Positions 1-8,240 of a stretch of DNA of 64,000 nucleotides are shown in pieces. Source of the stretch: Wenyingzhuangia fucanilytica (GTDB taxonomy: Bacteria > Bacteroidota > Bacteroidia > Flavobacteriales > Flavobacteriaceae); assembly GCF_001697185.1 (NCBI RefSeq), contig NZ_CP014224.1:3270501-3334500 (forward strand), given 5' to 3'. The position numbers and the translations under genes were made by a program. The notes beneath the pieces were generated by a model. The model saw nothing but the letters and a program-made list of their open reading frames with translations. It searched no databases and was not told the origin of the DNA. The first letter of the stretch is position 1. Each line of letters begins with the position of its first letter.

Positions 1-181
1 TGCATTAATTGTTATCACCCAACATTACGATACATTACAATCTATAGGATCTGAAAGTAACAGTAATTTAATTTTATTACCTAACAACCCAAATGCAGCT
101 AGTAGTATGTTAAATGATATGGTTACAAGTTTAGTTGCTGCCAATAAAATTAAAGAGAGTTCTAATAAAACAAAAGAATAA
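1..181 (+). CDS. SPFH/band-7 (stomatin-like) protein, C-terminal end only
   Basis: An open frame enters from the left edge (first whole codon at base 2) and stops with TAA at 179-181, giving about 59 residues. The visible tail contains HYDTLQSIGSESNSNLILLP followed by a short helical stretch and a Lys/Ser/Asn-rich end. This resembles the C-terminus of flavobacterial paraslipin/QmcA-like SPFH membrane proteins, which form oligomeric rings on membranes and are often linked to quality control. The SPFH domain itself lies outside the window, so the family call rests on the tail alone. The gene converges on the next one, with only a few bases between the two stop codons. Confidence 0.6.
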   Translation, partial: ALIVITQHYDTLQSIGSESNSNLILLPNNPNAASSMLNDMVTSLVAANKIKESSNKTKE

Positions 182-186
182 CTTTA

Positions 187-1698
187 TCAATTGCTTATCT
201 GCTTTTCTTTTAATTTAGGAGGGTGGATAAGCTGATAATCCAAAGAATTTTTATATTGTTTATTTACTTTTTTATTGTACACAGGAATTTTTATCCCTAA
301 AAAAAAATCACCTTCTTTAGAATAAGTAGTTAGGTTCGTAAATAATGATGAACTACCAACAAAAAAATATCCTGTTCTAAAACCAATTCCTGCTTTAAAA
401 ATTCCAAACCTATTAATACTTACAGGTAAAAAAGCAGAAAAATGTTTAGATTCGTAACGAGGACTAACAACAAAATTTGATATATATTTTATTTGTTTTC
501 TACTGCTATTGCTCAACATATAAACATCAACATTTGAATTGATAAAGTAATTTTTTAAAATATTATAATCAACATTTATTCTTGCGGTGGTGGGTAAAAA
601 ATAAGTTTGACTTGTAGTTTTTAACGAAGTAATATGAATATAATCTCTAATGTTAAAAGTGTAATTTTCACTATCCAAATTAACATTAATCAGATTTGGA
701 TTTTCTGAATTTGTCCTAACATTATTATATTTTAAAAAACCTAAATCGGTAATTGCCACTCCTATTTTATAAGAATATGGGGCTTTGCTATAATAAACAC
801 TTCCATTATCATCTCTTAAATTAATAGGAAATGTTTTGTTTCTTTTTTCATAAACAAAACCAAAATCTAATCCCATTCCAAAATTTGCTCCCAAACGTGA
901 ATAAGAATTGGTTGCTTTACCTGTAAAATTTAAAGTACTGTTTTCAGGATCATCTTCATCATAATTAAAATCTAATTTTAAATCATCAGAATAAACAGCA
1001 ACCTTTCTGATACCTCTTAAAAGTTTTAAGGTAAAACCAAATTTTAGAAAATCATTAGCAGTTTGTTTTGCTATTCCTGCATAAGAAAAACCAATTTCTG
1101 CCCACGAAAAAACTTGTGAAGAATTGGTACTGTTTATAGCTAATTGATTCATAAACTCATTTAATTCATCTTTAGAATCAAAATCCTTATTTACAAACAT
1201 CTTATCTAAAATTTGATTGTATAATTTGGTATTTAAATTAAAAGCATGACCATATGTTTTAATACTACTAGAAAACGCAACAGCATTATAATTATTAATA
1301 GTCCATAAAAAAGAAGGCCCTAAAACAACAGCATTTCCATAAAAATTACTGTTTTCAGATGTACTTTTGGATATTAAATATTTATTGATGTTTCCTATTC
1401 CAAAACTAGACTCTAATTTTCTATTGTATTTATAAGCACTATAAGTAGGTTTAATATCATTTAGACCAAAATTTAAATCACCTAAAACTTTAAAAGGATC
1501 TAAGGAATAATAATTATTACCTGCATTGGCATTAAAAGAAAGTATATTAACATCATATTGATAAGGTGTATCTAAGATGTTGGCAGGATTAAGCAATACG
1601 GTTTGTATCCCAGAATAGTTATCTATAAAACCAATTGGACTTTGACTAAATAATGAACTACTGAGTAAAAAAAAATAGCTAAATATCTTATTTACCAT
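187..1698 (-). CDS. DUF5723-type outer-membrane protein
   Basis: A 503-residue protein with an N-terminal signal peptide (hydrophobic stretch FFLLSSSLFSQ ending near residue 19). The rest is rich in alternating aromatic and polar residues with many Asn, Ser and Tyr, typical of an outer-membrane beta-barrel. The opening of the mature part (a GIQTVLLNPAN-like segment) matches my memory of the Bacteroidota DUF5723 family, which has no established function. It is the last gene of a leftward group and converges with the SPFH gene. No catalytic motif is visible. The secreted/outer-membrane location is more secure than the exact family. Confidence 0.7.
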   Translation of the reverse strand: MVNKIFSYFFLLSSSLFSQSPIGFIDNYSGIQTVLLNPANILDTPYQYDVNILSFNANAGNNYYSLDPFKVLGDLNFGLNDIKPTYSAYKYNRKLESSFGIGNINKYLISKSTSENSNFYGNAVVLGPSFLWTINNYNAVAFSSSIKTYGHAFNLNTKLYNQILDKMFVNKDFDSKDELNEFMNQLAINSTNSSQVFSWAEIGFSYAGIAKQTANDFLKFGFTLKLLRGIRKVAVYSDDLKLDFNYDEDDPENSTLNFTGKATNSYSRLGANFGMGLDFGFVYEKRNKTFPINLRDDNGSVYYSKAPYSYKIGVAITDLGFLKYNNVRTNSENPNLINVNLDSENYTFNIRDYIHITSLKTTSQTYFLPTTARINVDYNILKNYFINSNVDVYMLSNSSRKQIKYISNFVVSPRYESKHFSAFLPVSINRFGIFKAGIGFRTGYFFVGSSSLFTNLTTYSKEGDFFLGIKIPVYNKKVNKQYKNSLDYQLIHPPKLKEKQISN

Positions 1699-1734
1699 AA
1701 CTTAACAAAGTTATGAAAACAAAATGGCTAAAAA

Positions 1735-2307
1735 TTACTTCTTTAAACTATTGTAAAAATTAGCAAAAACTACATATTGTATCGGAGCAATTAACAAGGT
1801 TAATAAAACCAAGTTTAAAAGGATTAATACAACAGATATTAGTACAAAAATTAAGAATAAGTATACCAACTTAATCTCGTTACCTTTAATCATTTCTTTA
1901 CTTAACTTAAAGATTTCTAAAGGTTCTAAGTTTGGATTTTCTACTAAAATAAAGAAAGATTGAGATAGCCAAATAGCAATAATAATTCCTGGAACTATAA
2001 AACAAATCAATCCTAAAGCAATAAATAACATAGAAAGTAAAAAAACACCTAATGAATGTTTAAAATAGTTAAATCCATCAAAAATATAATTAAGTTTTAC
2101 TGGTTGTTTACTTGCAATACATAAAGTTACTTTTGATACCCCAGCCCTTAAAGCACCAGATAAAAGAAGTAATAATAACATCCCAATAGTTTTATCGTAC
2201 TGAATAAAAACAGGCAATAAACTCAAAGGCATTGATGCTAATAATGCTGTACTCCAAAACCCTTTTAAATCTTGAAAAGATTTTTTTAATATATCTATAT
2301 TAGTCAT
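1735..2307 (-). CDS. DUF975-like multi-spanning membrane protein
   Basis: A 190-residue hydrophobic protein with about four to five predicted membrane helices. The central FIVPGIIIAIWLSQSFFIL stretch, followed by an acidic ENPNLEPLEIFKLSKEMIKG loop, resembles the DUF975/YciC-type integral membrane family, in which a proline in the helix and a SKEMMKG-like cytoplasmic turn recur. The function of that family is unknown. It reads leftward, downstream of tatA, and is separated from tatA by a hairpin terminator, so it probably has its own promoter. No signal peptide beyond the first helix is seen. Confidence 0.6.
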   Translation of the reverse strand: MTNIDILKKSFQDLKGFWSTALLASMPLSLLPVFIQYDKTIGMLLLLLLSGALRAGVSKVTLCIASKQPVKLNYIFDGFNYFKHSLGVFLLSMLFIALGLICFIVPGIIIAIWLSQSFFILVENPNLEPLEIFKLSKEMIKGNEIKLVYLFLIFVLISVVLILLNLVLLTLLIAPIQYVVFANFYNSLKK

Positions 2308-2316
2308 TTATATAAA

Positions 2317-2343
2317 TAAAAAAACCTACTCTTTCGAATAGGT
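2317..2343 (-). terminator. Rho-independent terminator downstream of tatA
   Basis: On the minus strand an 8-bp stem with one G-U pair (acctattc/gagtaggt) closes on a GAAA tetraloop and is followed by a run of seven T. It lies directly past the tatA stop and should end that transcript before the DUF975 gene. Confidence 0.75.
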
Positions 2344-2368
2344 ATATTTTTTAAATAAGAAACAATAA

Positions 2369-2557
2369 TTATTTATTGTCTTCTTCTTTTTTGTTGTCTT
2401 CTTCTTTGGTAGCTTTTTTAAATTCTTTAATTCCACCACCAAGTCCTTTCATCAACTCAGGAATTTTTCTACCTCCAAACAATAATAATACTATTACTGC
2501 TATAATAATCCACTCATTCATTCCCATTATTCCTAGGGATATATTTAAAACATTCAT
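2369..2557 (-). CDS. tatA: Sec-independent protein translocase subunit TatA/E
   Basis: A 62-residue protein with the TatA layout: a short N-terminal periplasmic stretch, one membrane helix (about residues 15-27), the [20 protein letters not shown] amphipathic region, and a charged Lys/Glu tail. TatA forms the pore of the twin-arginine system that exports folded proteins. The residues before [10 protein letters not shown] ([12 protein letters not shown]) allow later Met starts at residues 11 or 13; I kept the first. No tatC is in the window, which is common in Bacteroidota where tat genes are dispersed. Confidence 0.93.
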   Translation of the reverse strand: MNVLNISLGIMGMNEWIIIAVIVLLLFGGRKIPELMKGLGGGIKEFKKATKEEDNKKEEDNK

Positions 2558-2616
2558 TTTAATAAATTTTAAATCGTTGACAAATATACAATAAATAATA
2601 ATGAAATTAATTTATA

Positions 2617-3279
2617 CTAATCCTTTTTACGTATAACTTTTCCTAAGAAAGTTTTTTCGTTTACTGAGTATGGATTTCCTATATAAACTATTTCAGCTTT
2701 AAATTTAGCATTGGCATCTAAAAACTCACTTACGTTAATTCCTACTTGAGATGCTTTAGCTTCTACAAAAGCTTTTTTACTTTTAAAATTAAAAGCATCG
2801 TAAAAACATTTGCTTCCAACCTTAATTTTTTGACTTTCTGTAATCCCTTTTAAGACAAAATTACTACCTAAGCTTAGGTTTGCTATAAAATCTTCAGTTT
2901 TTACGCTTAAAACAGCTTTAACATTGTTAACAGCTTCTATTTCTAAAAATTTTTCGTTTATAGTATCTTTTGAACTTAGTTCAACCAAATTGGCCAATTT
3001 TAAATATCTCAAACCTGGTTGATAATAAATTTTAACTCTTAAGTCACTTTTAAATTTTTTATCTATTGATGTAGATAATTTTAATTCTTGTTCAAGATTA
3101 TTGATGGATAATTTTTCTAAATCTTTACCAGTAACTTCAATTTTACAACTATCTGATGAAATTAATTCAACTTGCATAGCGCTACTAATGTTAATAGATT
3201 TAAATGATGTTAAATCTTTTTTTAAGTCTTGAGCAAAAATAATGTTTGAGATAAACAGTAATAAAAACAATTGCCTCAT
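2617..3279 (-). CDS. GIN-domain (DUF2807) secreted protein
   Basis: A 220-residue protein with a signal peptide (MRQLFLLLFISNIIFAQ) and a mature region of short beta strands with regular polar turns. The opening pattern, 'F..I.ISSAMQVELISS...KIEVTGKDLEKL', is characteristic of the putative auto-transporter head/GIN domain family (DUF2807), a right-handed beta-helix-like fold common in secreted Bacteroidota proteins. Its role is not established. It is transcribed leftward between rnr and tatA. Confidence 0.78.
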   Translation of the reverse strand: MRQLFLLLFISNIIFAQDLKKDLTSFKSINISSAMQVELISSDSCKIEVTGKDLEKLSINNLEQELKLSTSIDKKFKSDLRVKIYYQPGLRYLKLANLVELSSKDTINEKFLEIEAVNNVKAVLSVKTEDFIANLSLGSNFVLKGITESQKIKVGSKCFYDAFNFKSKKAFVEAKASQVGINVSEFLDANAKFKAEIVYIGNPYSVNEKTFLGKVIRKKD

Positions 3280-3323
3280 ATTGCTAAAATTATTTTGATT
3301 TGAATAAACAAGAATATCAAAAA

Positions 3324-5534
3324 CTATTCCTCAATCAAATAAAAATCTAAATGTTTACGTTCTAAATCGGCATTTTTTACTTTAATCCAAACTTCATCCC
3401 CTAACCTATAAATTTCACCATATTTTCTACCAATTAAAGCATATTCATCTTGATCAAAAACAAAATGATCACTGGTAATATCTCTAGTTCTTACCATTCC
3501 TTCACATTTATTTTCCATCACTTCTACATAAATCCCCCACTCAGTAACTCCAGAAATAACTCCTTTAAAAGCTTTTCCTGTAAAGTTTTGCATGTATTTA
3601 ATCTGCATGTATTTAATAGAATCTCGTTCTGCTTTGGCAGCCAACATTTCCATTTCTGAAGAATGGGCACATTTTTCTTCGTACTCTTCTGCAGATACAG
3701 ATTTTCCTTTATCTAAATAATGTTGTAATAATCTATGTGCCATCACATCAGGATAACGTCTAATAGGTGATGTAAAATGACTATAATAATCAAAAGCCAA
3801 ACCGTAATGTCCTATATTTTCTGTGGTATATTCTGCCTTACTCATGGTACGTATAGTTAAGGTTTCTACCATGTTAGATTCTGCTTTACCATGCACATCA
3901 CTCAACAATTTATTTAAAGATGCCGTAGTGGATTTTCTAGATTTGGTATTGATTGCATATCCAAATTTTTGAACCAAATTTCCTAATGCTTCTAATTTAT
4001 CAACATTAGGTTCGTCATGCGTTCTATAAATAAAAGTTTTTTTGGCAGCACCAGCTTTGGTTTTCCCAACAAACTCGGCTACTTTTCTGTTAGCCAATAA
4101 CATAAATTCTTCAATCAATTTATTGGCATCTTTAGATTCTTTAAAGAAAACCCCAATTGGATTGGCATTTTCATCTAAATTAAATTTGGTTTCAATTTTA
4201 TCAAAAGCCAAAGCTCCAGATTTCATACGTTTACCACGCATAATTTTTGCCAAAACATCCATTTTTAAAATGGCTTCGGATATGTTAGGATCTACTTCGT
4301 AAGCTTCATCAGTAATAGAAATTTCAGCCGGAATGGTATGGATTTTTTCTTCTGGCTGTTCTATCACTACTTGCGCTTCTTCATAAGCAAATCGTTTGTC
4401 AGAATAAGTAACAGTTCTTCCGTACCATTCTTTTTTAATTTCTGCTTTATCATTCAACTCAAACACCGCAGAAAACGTTAATTTTTCTTCATTCGGACGT
4501 AAAGAACAAACTCCATTTGATAACATTTCTGGCAACATAGGTACTACCCTATCTACCAAATAAACAGAAGTTGCACGGTTGTAAGCTTCTTCATCTAAAA
4601 TAGAATTTTCGGCAACATAATGAGAAACATCAGCAATGTGAATTCCAATCTCATAATTTCCATTTTCTAATTTTTGAAAAGACAAAGCATCATCAAAATC
4701 TTTGGCATCACGTGGATCTATGGTAAATGTTAACACATCTCTCATATCTCTACGTTTGCTAATTTCTTCTTCGGTAATAGTTACATCTAATTTTTCTGCA
4801 GCAGCTTCTACTTCAGGTGGAAACTCATAAGGCAAATCGTACTCTGCTAAAATGGCATGAATTTCTGTATTGTGTTCACCAGCTTGTCCTAAAACTCTAG
4901 TAATTTCTCCAAAAGGATTTTTTGCATCTCCAGACCAATCGGTAATTTTAGCCACTACTTTATCACCATCAACAGCAGTTCCAATTTTATCTTTTGGAAT
5001 AAAAATATCATTATTCATAGATCTGTCATCAGCCACTACAAAACCAAATCTGGCACTTAACTGTAAAGTTCCTACAAATTCAGATTTTTTACGCTCTAAA
5101 ACCTCTACAACTTCTGCTTCTAATTTATTACGTTGTTTACGTTTATAAACATAAGCTTTAACAGTATCTCCATTTAAACCTCCGTTAACACTACTTTTAT
5201 TGATGAAAGCATCGGTTTCAAAATCATCACAAATAAAATAAGCGTTTCCAGAACTAGTAACATCTAAAGTTCCAATATGATAGTTTTTAGAAGCATCTAA
5301 AATATATTTACCTCTATCTTCTTCTTTAATTTTTTTCTGAGCTTTTAATTCTTCTAACTTCAACAATAATTGTTGTTTAGCAGCATGATCTTCTAAACCA
5401 AGCTTAGCAGCAATTTGTTTATAGTTTAAAGGGTTTCCACTATTTTCATTCAACACTTTAAAAACCTTACGAGTAAGATCTTTAACCACTCCTCCTTTTT
5501 TCTTAAAAATACCTTTCTTTTTACTTCTTGGCAT
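3324..5534 (-). CDS. rnr: Ribonuclease R
   Basis: A 736-residue 3'-to-5' exoribonuclease of the RNB/RNase II family, which degrades structured RNA processively and takes part in rRNA and mRNA turnover. Visible parts in order: a Lys-rich N-terminus with a winged-helix-like segment (about 15-65), cold-shock-like OB domains (about 70-220), the catalytic RNB domain containing DPRDAKDFDDALSF (about residue 270, with the metal-binding aspartates), the conserved HYGLAFDYYSHFTSPIRRYPD segment late in that domain, and a C-terminal S1 domain. The length is normal. Its start faces a 0.7-kb AT-rich region. Confidence 0.97.
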   Translation of the reverse strand: MPRSKKKGIFKKKGGVVKDLTRKVFKVLNENSGNPLNYKQIAAKLGLEDHAAKQQLLLKLEELKAQKKIKEEDRGKYILDASKNYHIGTLDVTSSGNAYFICDDFETDAFINKSSVNGGLNGDTVKAYVYKRKQRNKLEAEVVEVLERKKSEFVGTLQLSARFGFVVADDRSMNNDIFIPKDKIGTAVDGDKVVAKITDWSGDAKNPFGEITRVLGQAGEHNTEIHAILAEYDLPYEFPPEVEAAAEKLDVTITEEEISKRRDMRDVLTFTIDPRDAKDFDDALSFQKLENGNYEIGIHIADVSHYVAENSILDEEAYNRATSVYLVDRVVPMLPEMLSNGVCSLRPNEEKLTFSAVFELNDKAEIKKEWYGRTVTYSDKRFAYEEAQVVIEQPEEKIHTIPAEISITDEAYEVDPNISEAILKMDVLAKIMRGKRMKSGALAFDKIETKFNLDENANPIGVFFKESKDANKLIEEFMLLANRKVAEFVGKTKAGAAKKTFIYRTHDEPNVDKLEALGNLVQKFGYAINTKSRKSTTASLNKLLSDVHGKAESNMVETLTIRTMSKAEYTTENIGHYGLAFDYYSHFTSPIRRYPDVMAHRLLQHYLDKGKSVSAEEYEEKCAHSSEMEMLAAKAERDSIKYMQIKYMQNFTGKAFKGVISGVTEWGIYVEVMENKCEGMVRTRDITSDHFVFDQDEYALIGRKYGEIYRLGDEVWIKVKNADLERKHLDFYLIEE

Positions 5535-5796
5535 ATAGTTTTATTTTCTAGGTTAAAGGTACAGCAAATAACAAGAAGTGTTGTTTAAGCTTTATAAAAT
5601 TTCTGTAAAGCTTATCAACACTTATATAATATCTAATTTTTTCTTTTTTAAAATTTATAAAACAAATTATAGGGTATTATTAGCTGTTGATTTATACAAT
5701 AAATAGATTTAATTTAATTTTGACTTTACGTTAATTTAACTTTATTAACAACTTATTAAATTTATAAGGAGTTTATAAATAAGGAATTAGTAGTAG

Positions 5797-5805
5797 TTAT
5801 CCACA
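5797..5805 (+). promoter_or_regulatory. DnaA box (perfect TTATCCACA)
   Basis: An exact match to the high-affinity DnaA consensus TTATNCACA, followed directly by the related reverse-oriented 9-mer TGTTAATAT at 5808-5816, inside the AT-rich intergenic region. Confidence 0.55.
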
Positions 5806-6203
5806 GTTGTTAATATCCGTTTTTTTACATTTTTTGGTGATAAAAAAGGAATTTTAAATTATTGATAAACCGTGAATAAATTGTTAATAACCGTTGGTAA
5901 CTTTTTGGTAAATAAATTTGCTTTGTATTACTCCTCTCTTGTATTGTTTTTTTAACCTTAAAATCAAAATTTACTTTGCTTTTTTTAACCACATGTTATT
6001 AACATTTTTAAGGTTTTTATAATTACTTGATTTTTAAGGTTTTTTAGATAAGTTATTATATACGCTGTTAATAAGTGTTAATAATGTAAACTTTATAAAC
6101 AAAATTCAATTTTATTAAAGATATGATAATATGTATTTATCTGTATATGAGTTGTTTATATTAAAAACACAAAATACATACATTAATAAGCATTACCATT
6201 TTG

Positions 6204-6211
6204 TATTTTTG
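6204..6211 (+). promoter_or_regulatory. Promoter -7 element upstream of ndh
   Basis: TATTTTTG matches the Bacteroidota sigma-70 -7 consensus TAnnTTTG and lies 22 bases before the ndh ATG. No convincing TTG -33 element sits at the right spacing, so this is a partial match. Confidence 0.4.
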
Positions 6212-6233
6212 CATTTTCTAATAAATAATTAAC

Positions 6234-7541
6234 ATGAATGTACCTAAATCAGATTTGCCAAGAGTTGTAGTTATTGGAGGAGGATTTGCTGGTCTTAATT
6301 TGGTAAAAAGATTAAGAAAACTCCCTATTCAACTGGTAATGATAAACAAGCATAATTACCATGCTTTTCAACCTTTATTATATCAAATTTCTACTAGTGG
6401 TATAGAGTCAGATTCTATTGCTTATCCTTTAAGGATGTTTATTAAAAAGCAACAAAATTTTTATTTTAGATTGGCTGATGTCAAAGAAATAGATCCAAAT
6501 AACAAAATAATTAAAGCTGATATTGGTGAGTTGTCTTATGATTATTTAATCATCAACACAGGTACTAGAACCAATTATTTTGGAAATAAAGAAATAAAAA
6601 AACACTCAATGCCAATGAAAACCATTCCTCAGGCATTGAATTTACGTAGTTTAATATTACAAAATTTTGAACGTGCAACTGTAGAAACAGATATAGAAAC
6701 TCAAAAGTTTTTATTAAACTTTGTAATTGTTGGTGCTGGTCCTACTGGAGTTGAGTTAGCAGGTGCTATTGCAGAGTTTAAAAAGAGTGTGTTACCTCTA
6801 GATTTTCCTGATTTAGATCCAGAATTAATGCAGATTAATTTATTAGAAGGTGCTGATAGAGTTTTACCTCCTATGAGTGAACACGCTTCAAAAAAATCTA
6901 CTAAATTTTTAAAAGAATTAGGAGTACAAATTCACACTAGCACTATAGTAACTTCATACGATGGAAAATTAGCCACTACTAAAGATGGAAAAGAATTTGC
7001 TACACGTACTTTAATTTGGTCTGCAGGAGTTATTGCTAACAGAATTGATGGTTTTGCAGAAGAATGTTCAGAACCTCGTAGTCAAAGATATTTTGTAAAC
7101 GAGTTTAACCAAATAAAAGGATTTAAAGATGTTTTTGCTTTGGGTGATGTAGCGTTAATGGAATCTAAAGATTATCCAAGAGGACATCCGCAAGTAGCTC
7201 AACCAGCTATTCAACAAGCAAATAATTTAGCTAAAAACTTTTCTAAAATTTTAAAAGGACAAGATGGTTTAAAACCTTTTGTTTATAAGGATAAAGGATC
7301 TATGGCAACCATAGGTAGAAACAAAGCTGTAGCCGATATTAAAAAATTAAAGTTTGGAGGATTTTTTGCTTGGTTTATATGGATGTTTGTTCACTTAATG
7401 TCTTTAGTTGGGTTTAGAAACAGATTGGTTATTTTTATTAGTTGGGTATATAATTACACCAATTATAACAAAGGATCTCGTTTAATTGTAAGAAGATATA
7501 GTGTAAGAAAACGTAGAGTAAGAACCAACGCAGAATTATAG
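6234..7541 (+). CDS. ndh: Type II NADH:quinone oxidoreductase (NDH-2)
   Basis: A 435-residue FAD-dependent enzyme that passes electrons from NADH to quinone without pumping protons, bound to the inner face of the membrane. The FAD-binding fold opens with VVVIGGGFAGL (about residues 11-21). A second dinucleotide fold VIVGAGPTGVELAGAIAE (about 162-179) binds NADH. A third FAD segment (FALGDVA) and the AQPAIQQ quinone-site-type motif are present. The C-terminal FFAWFIWMFVHLMSLVGF stretch is the expected membrane-associated helix, followed by a basic tail. The length is normal. A TAnnTTTG element lies just upstream. Confidence 0.93.
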   Translation: MNVPKSDLPRVVVIGGGFAGLNLVKRLRKLPIQLVMINKHNYHAFQPLLYQISTSGIESDSIAYPLRMFIKKQQNFYFRLADVKEIDPNNKIIKADIGELSYDYLIINTGTRTNYFGNKEIKKHSMPMKTIPQALNLRSLILQNFERATVETDIETQKFLLNFVIVGAGPTGVELAGAIAEFKKSVLPLDFPDLDPELMQINLLEGADRVLPPMSEHASKKSTKFLKELGVQIHTSTIVTSYDGKLATTKDGKEFATRTLIWSAGVIANRIDGFAEECSEPRSQRYFVNEFNQIKGFKDVFALGDVALMESKDYPRGHPQVAQPAIQQANNLAKNFSKILKGQDGLKPFVYKDKGSMATIGRNKAVADIKKLKFGGFFAWFIWMFVHLMSLVGFRNRLVIFISWVYNYTNYNKGSRLIVRRYSVRKRRVRTNAEL

Positions 7542-7576
7542 TCTTTTTTTGCGTAAATTTGCTGTTAAATTATAAA

Positions 7577-8020
7577 ATGAATATTATGAAAATAGCTATC
7601 GGAAACGATCATGCTGGTCCAGATTATAAAAAAGCCATTGTTGCCTTATTAGAAAAAAAAGGAATTGAAGTTGTAAACTATGGTACTGATACTTTTGATA
7701 GTGTAGATTATCCAGATCACGCTCATAAAGTTGCTAGTGATGTAGATACCAAAGTAGTAGATTTTGGAATCTTAATTTGTGGTTCTGCAAACGGTGTAGC
7801 TATGACAGCTAATAAATATCAAAACGTAAGAGCTGGATTGTGTTGGACAAAAGAAATTGTTTCTTTAGTAAGACAACATAACAACGCTAATGTATTGTGT
7901 ATTCCTGCTCGTTTTACTGCGGTTGAACAAGCTATAGAAATGGTAGAAACTTTTTTAAATACTGAATTTGAAGGAGGTCGTCACCAAAATAGAGTAGATA
8001 AAATAGCTTGTGGTTGCTAA
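7577..8020 (+). CDS. rpiB: RpiB/LacA-family sugar-phosphate isomerase (ribose-5-phosphate isomerase B)
   Basis: About 147 residues. It interconverts ribose 5-phosphate and ribulose 5-phosphate in the pentose phosphate pathway. The opening KIAIGNDHAGPDYK and the VDYPDHAHKVA segment are family signatures, and the catalytic-cysteine loop reads ILICGSANGVAMTANK with Cys at about residue 68. The usual CGSGNG/CGTGIG loop has Ala in place of one Gly here, a mild deviation. The start is uncertain: ATG 7577 is preceded by an A-rich stretch, but ATG 7586 (MKIAIG) would match the family N-terminus more tightly. Related aldose isomerases such as LacA/B-like or AlsB cannot be excluded. Confidence 0.9.
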   Translation: MNIMKIAIGNDHAGPDYKKAIVALLEKKGIEVVNYGTDTFDSVDYPDHAHKVASDVDTKVVDFGILICGSANGVAMTANKYQNVRAGLCWTKEIVSLVRQHNNANVLCIPARFTAVEQAIEMVETFLNTEFEGGRHQNRVDKIACGC

Positions 8021-8040
8021 TTACAAGAATTTAATAAATA

Positions 8041-8073
8041 AAAAAGCCTCTGAATTTTCAGAGGCTTTTTTTT
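8041..8073 (+). terminator. Terminator after rpiB
   Basis: A 9-bp perfect stem (AGCCTCTGA / TCAGAGGCT) with an ATTT loop, preceded by A-rich and followed by T-rich sequence. It can act in both directions, between rpiB and the convergent 53-residue reading frame. Confidence 0.9.
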
Positions 8074-8076
8074 ATG

Positions 8077-8238
8077 TTAAAACTTATGTTTTTTTAATAT
8101 TCTAAACCAAGGATTGTGTTGGTTTTTGTTCATGTAATTTATGGCATTTATTCTTTTTCTGGCAAACCAAACAAAGGCTTTTGTAGAACAAAAAACAATT
8201 CCTAAAACCAAAAAAGTAAATAACAATTCAAGTAACAT
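8077..8238 (-). CDS. Small single-helix membrane protein downstream of the octaheme cytochrome
   Basis: A 53-codon frame (MLLELLFTFLVLGIVF..., stop TAA at 8077-8079). It has one strong N-terminal membrane helix (about residues 3-17), then a basic, aromatic tail with WFARKR and NPWFRILKK. The ATG follows the cytochrome gene's TAA by only two bases, so translational coupling is likely. It ends just before the shared terminator. I do not recognise the family. Position and composition suggest a small inner-membrane accessory of the cytochrome, but that is inference. Confidence 0.6.
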   Translation of the reverse strand: MLLELLFTFLVLGIVFCSTKAFVWFARKRINAINYMNKNQHNPWFRILKKHKF

Positions 8239-8240
8239 TT

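Larger units (their letters stand above)
5535..6233. other. Gene-free AT-rich region, candidate chromosomal replication origin
   Basis: About 700 bases between divergent rnr and ndh hold no plausible gene. A perfect DnaA-box sequence TTATCCACA lies at 5797-5805, and TTATCAACA at 5612-5620. The related 9-mer TTATTAACA occurs at 5742-5750 and 5996-6004, and in reverse at 5882-5890, 6066-6074 and 6076-6084. A 15-bp AT-rich direct repeat (ATTTTTAAGGTTTTT) lies at 6004-6018 and 6030-6044, reminiscent of DNA-unwinding-element 13-mers. Clustered boxes plus AT-rich repeats between divergent genes fit an oriC. That is inference: dnaA is not in view and TTATTAACA is not a canonical box. Confidence 0.45.
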
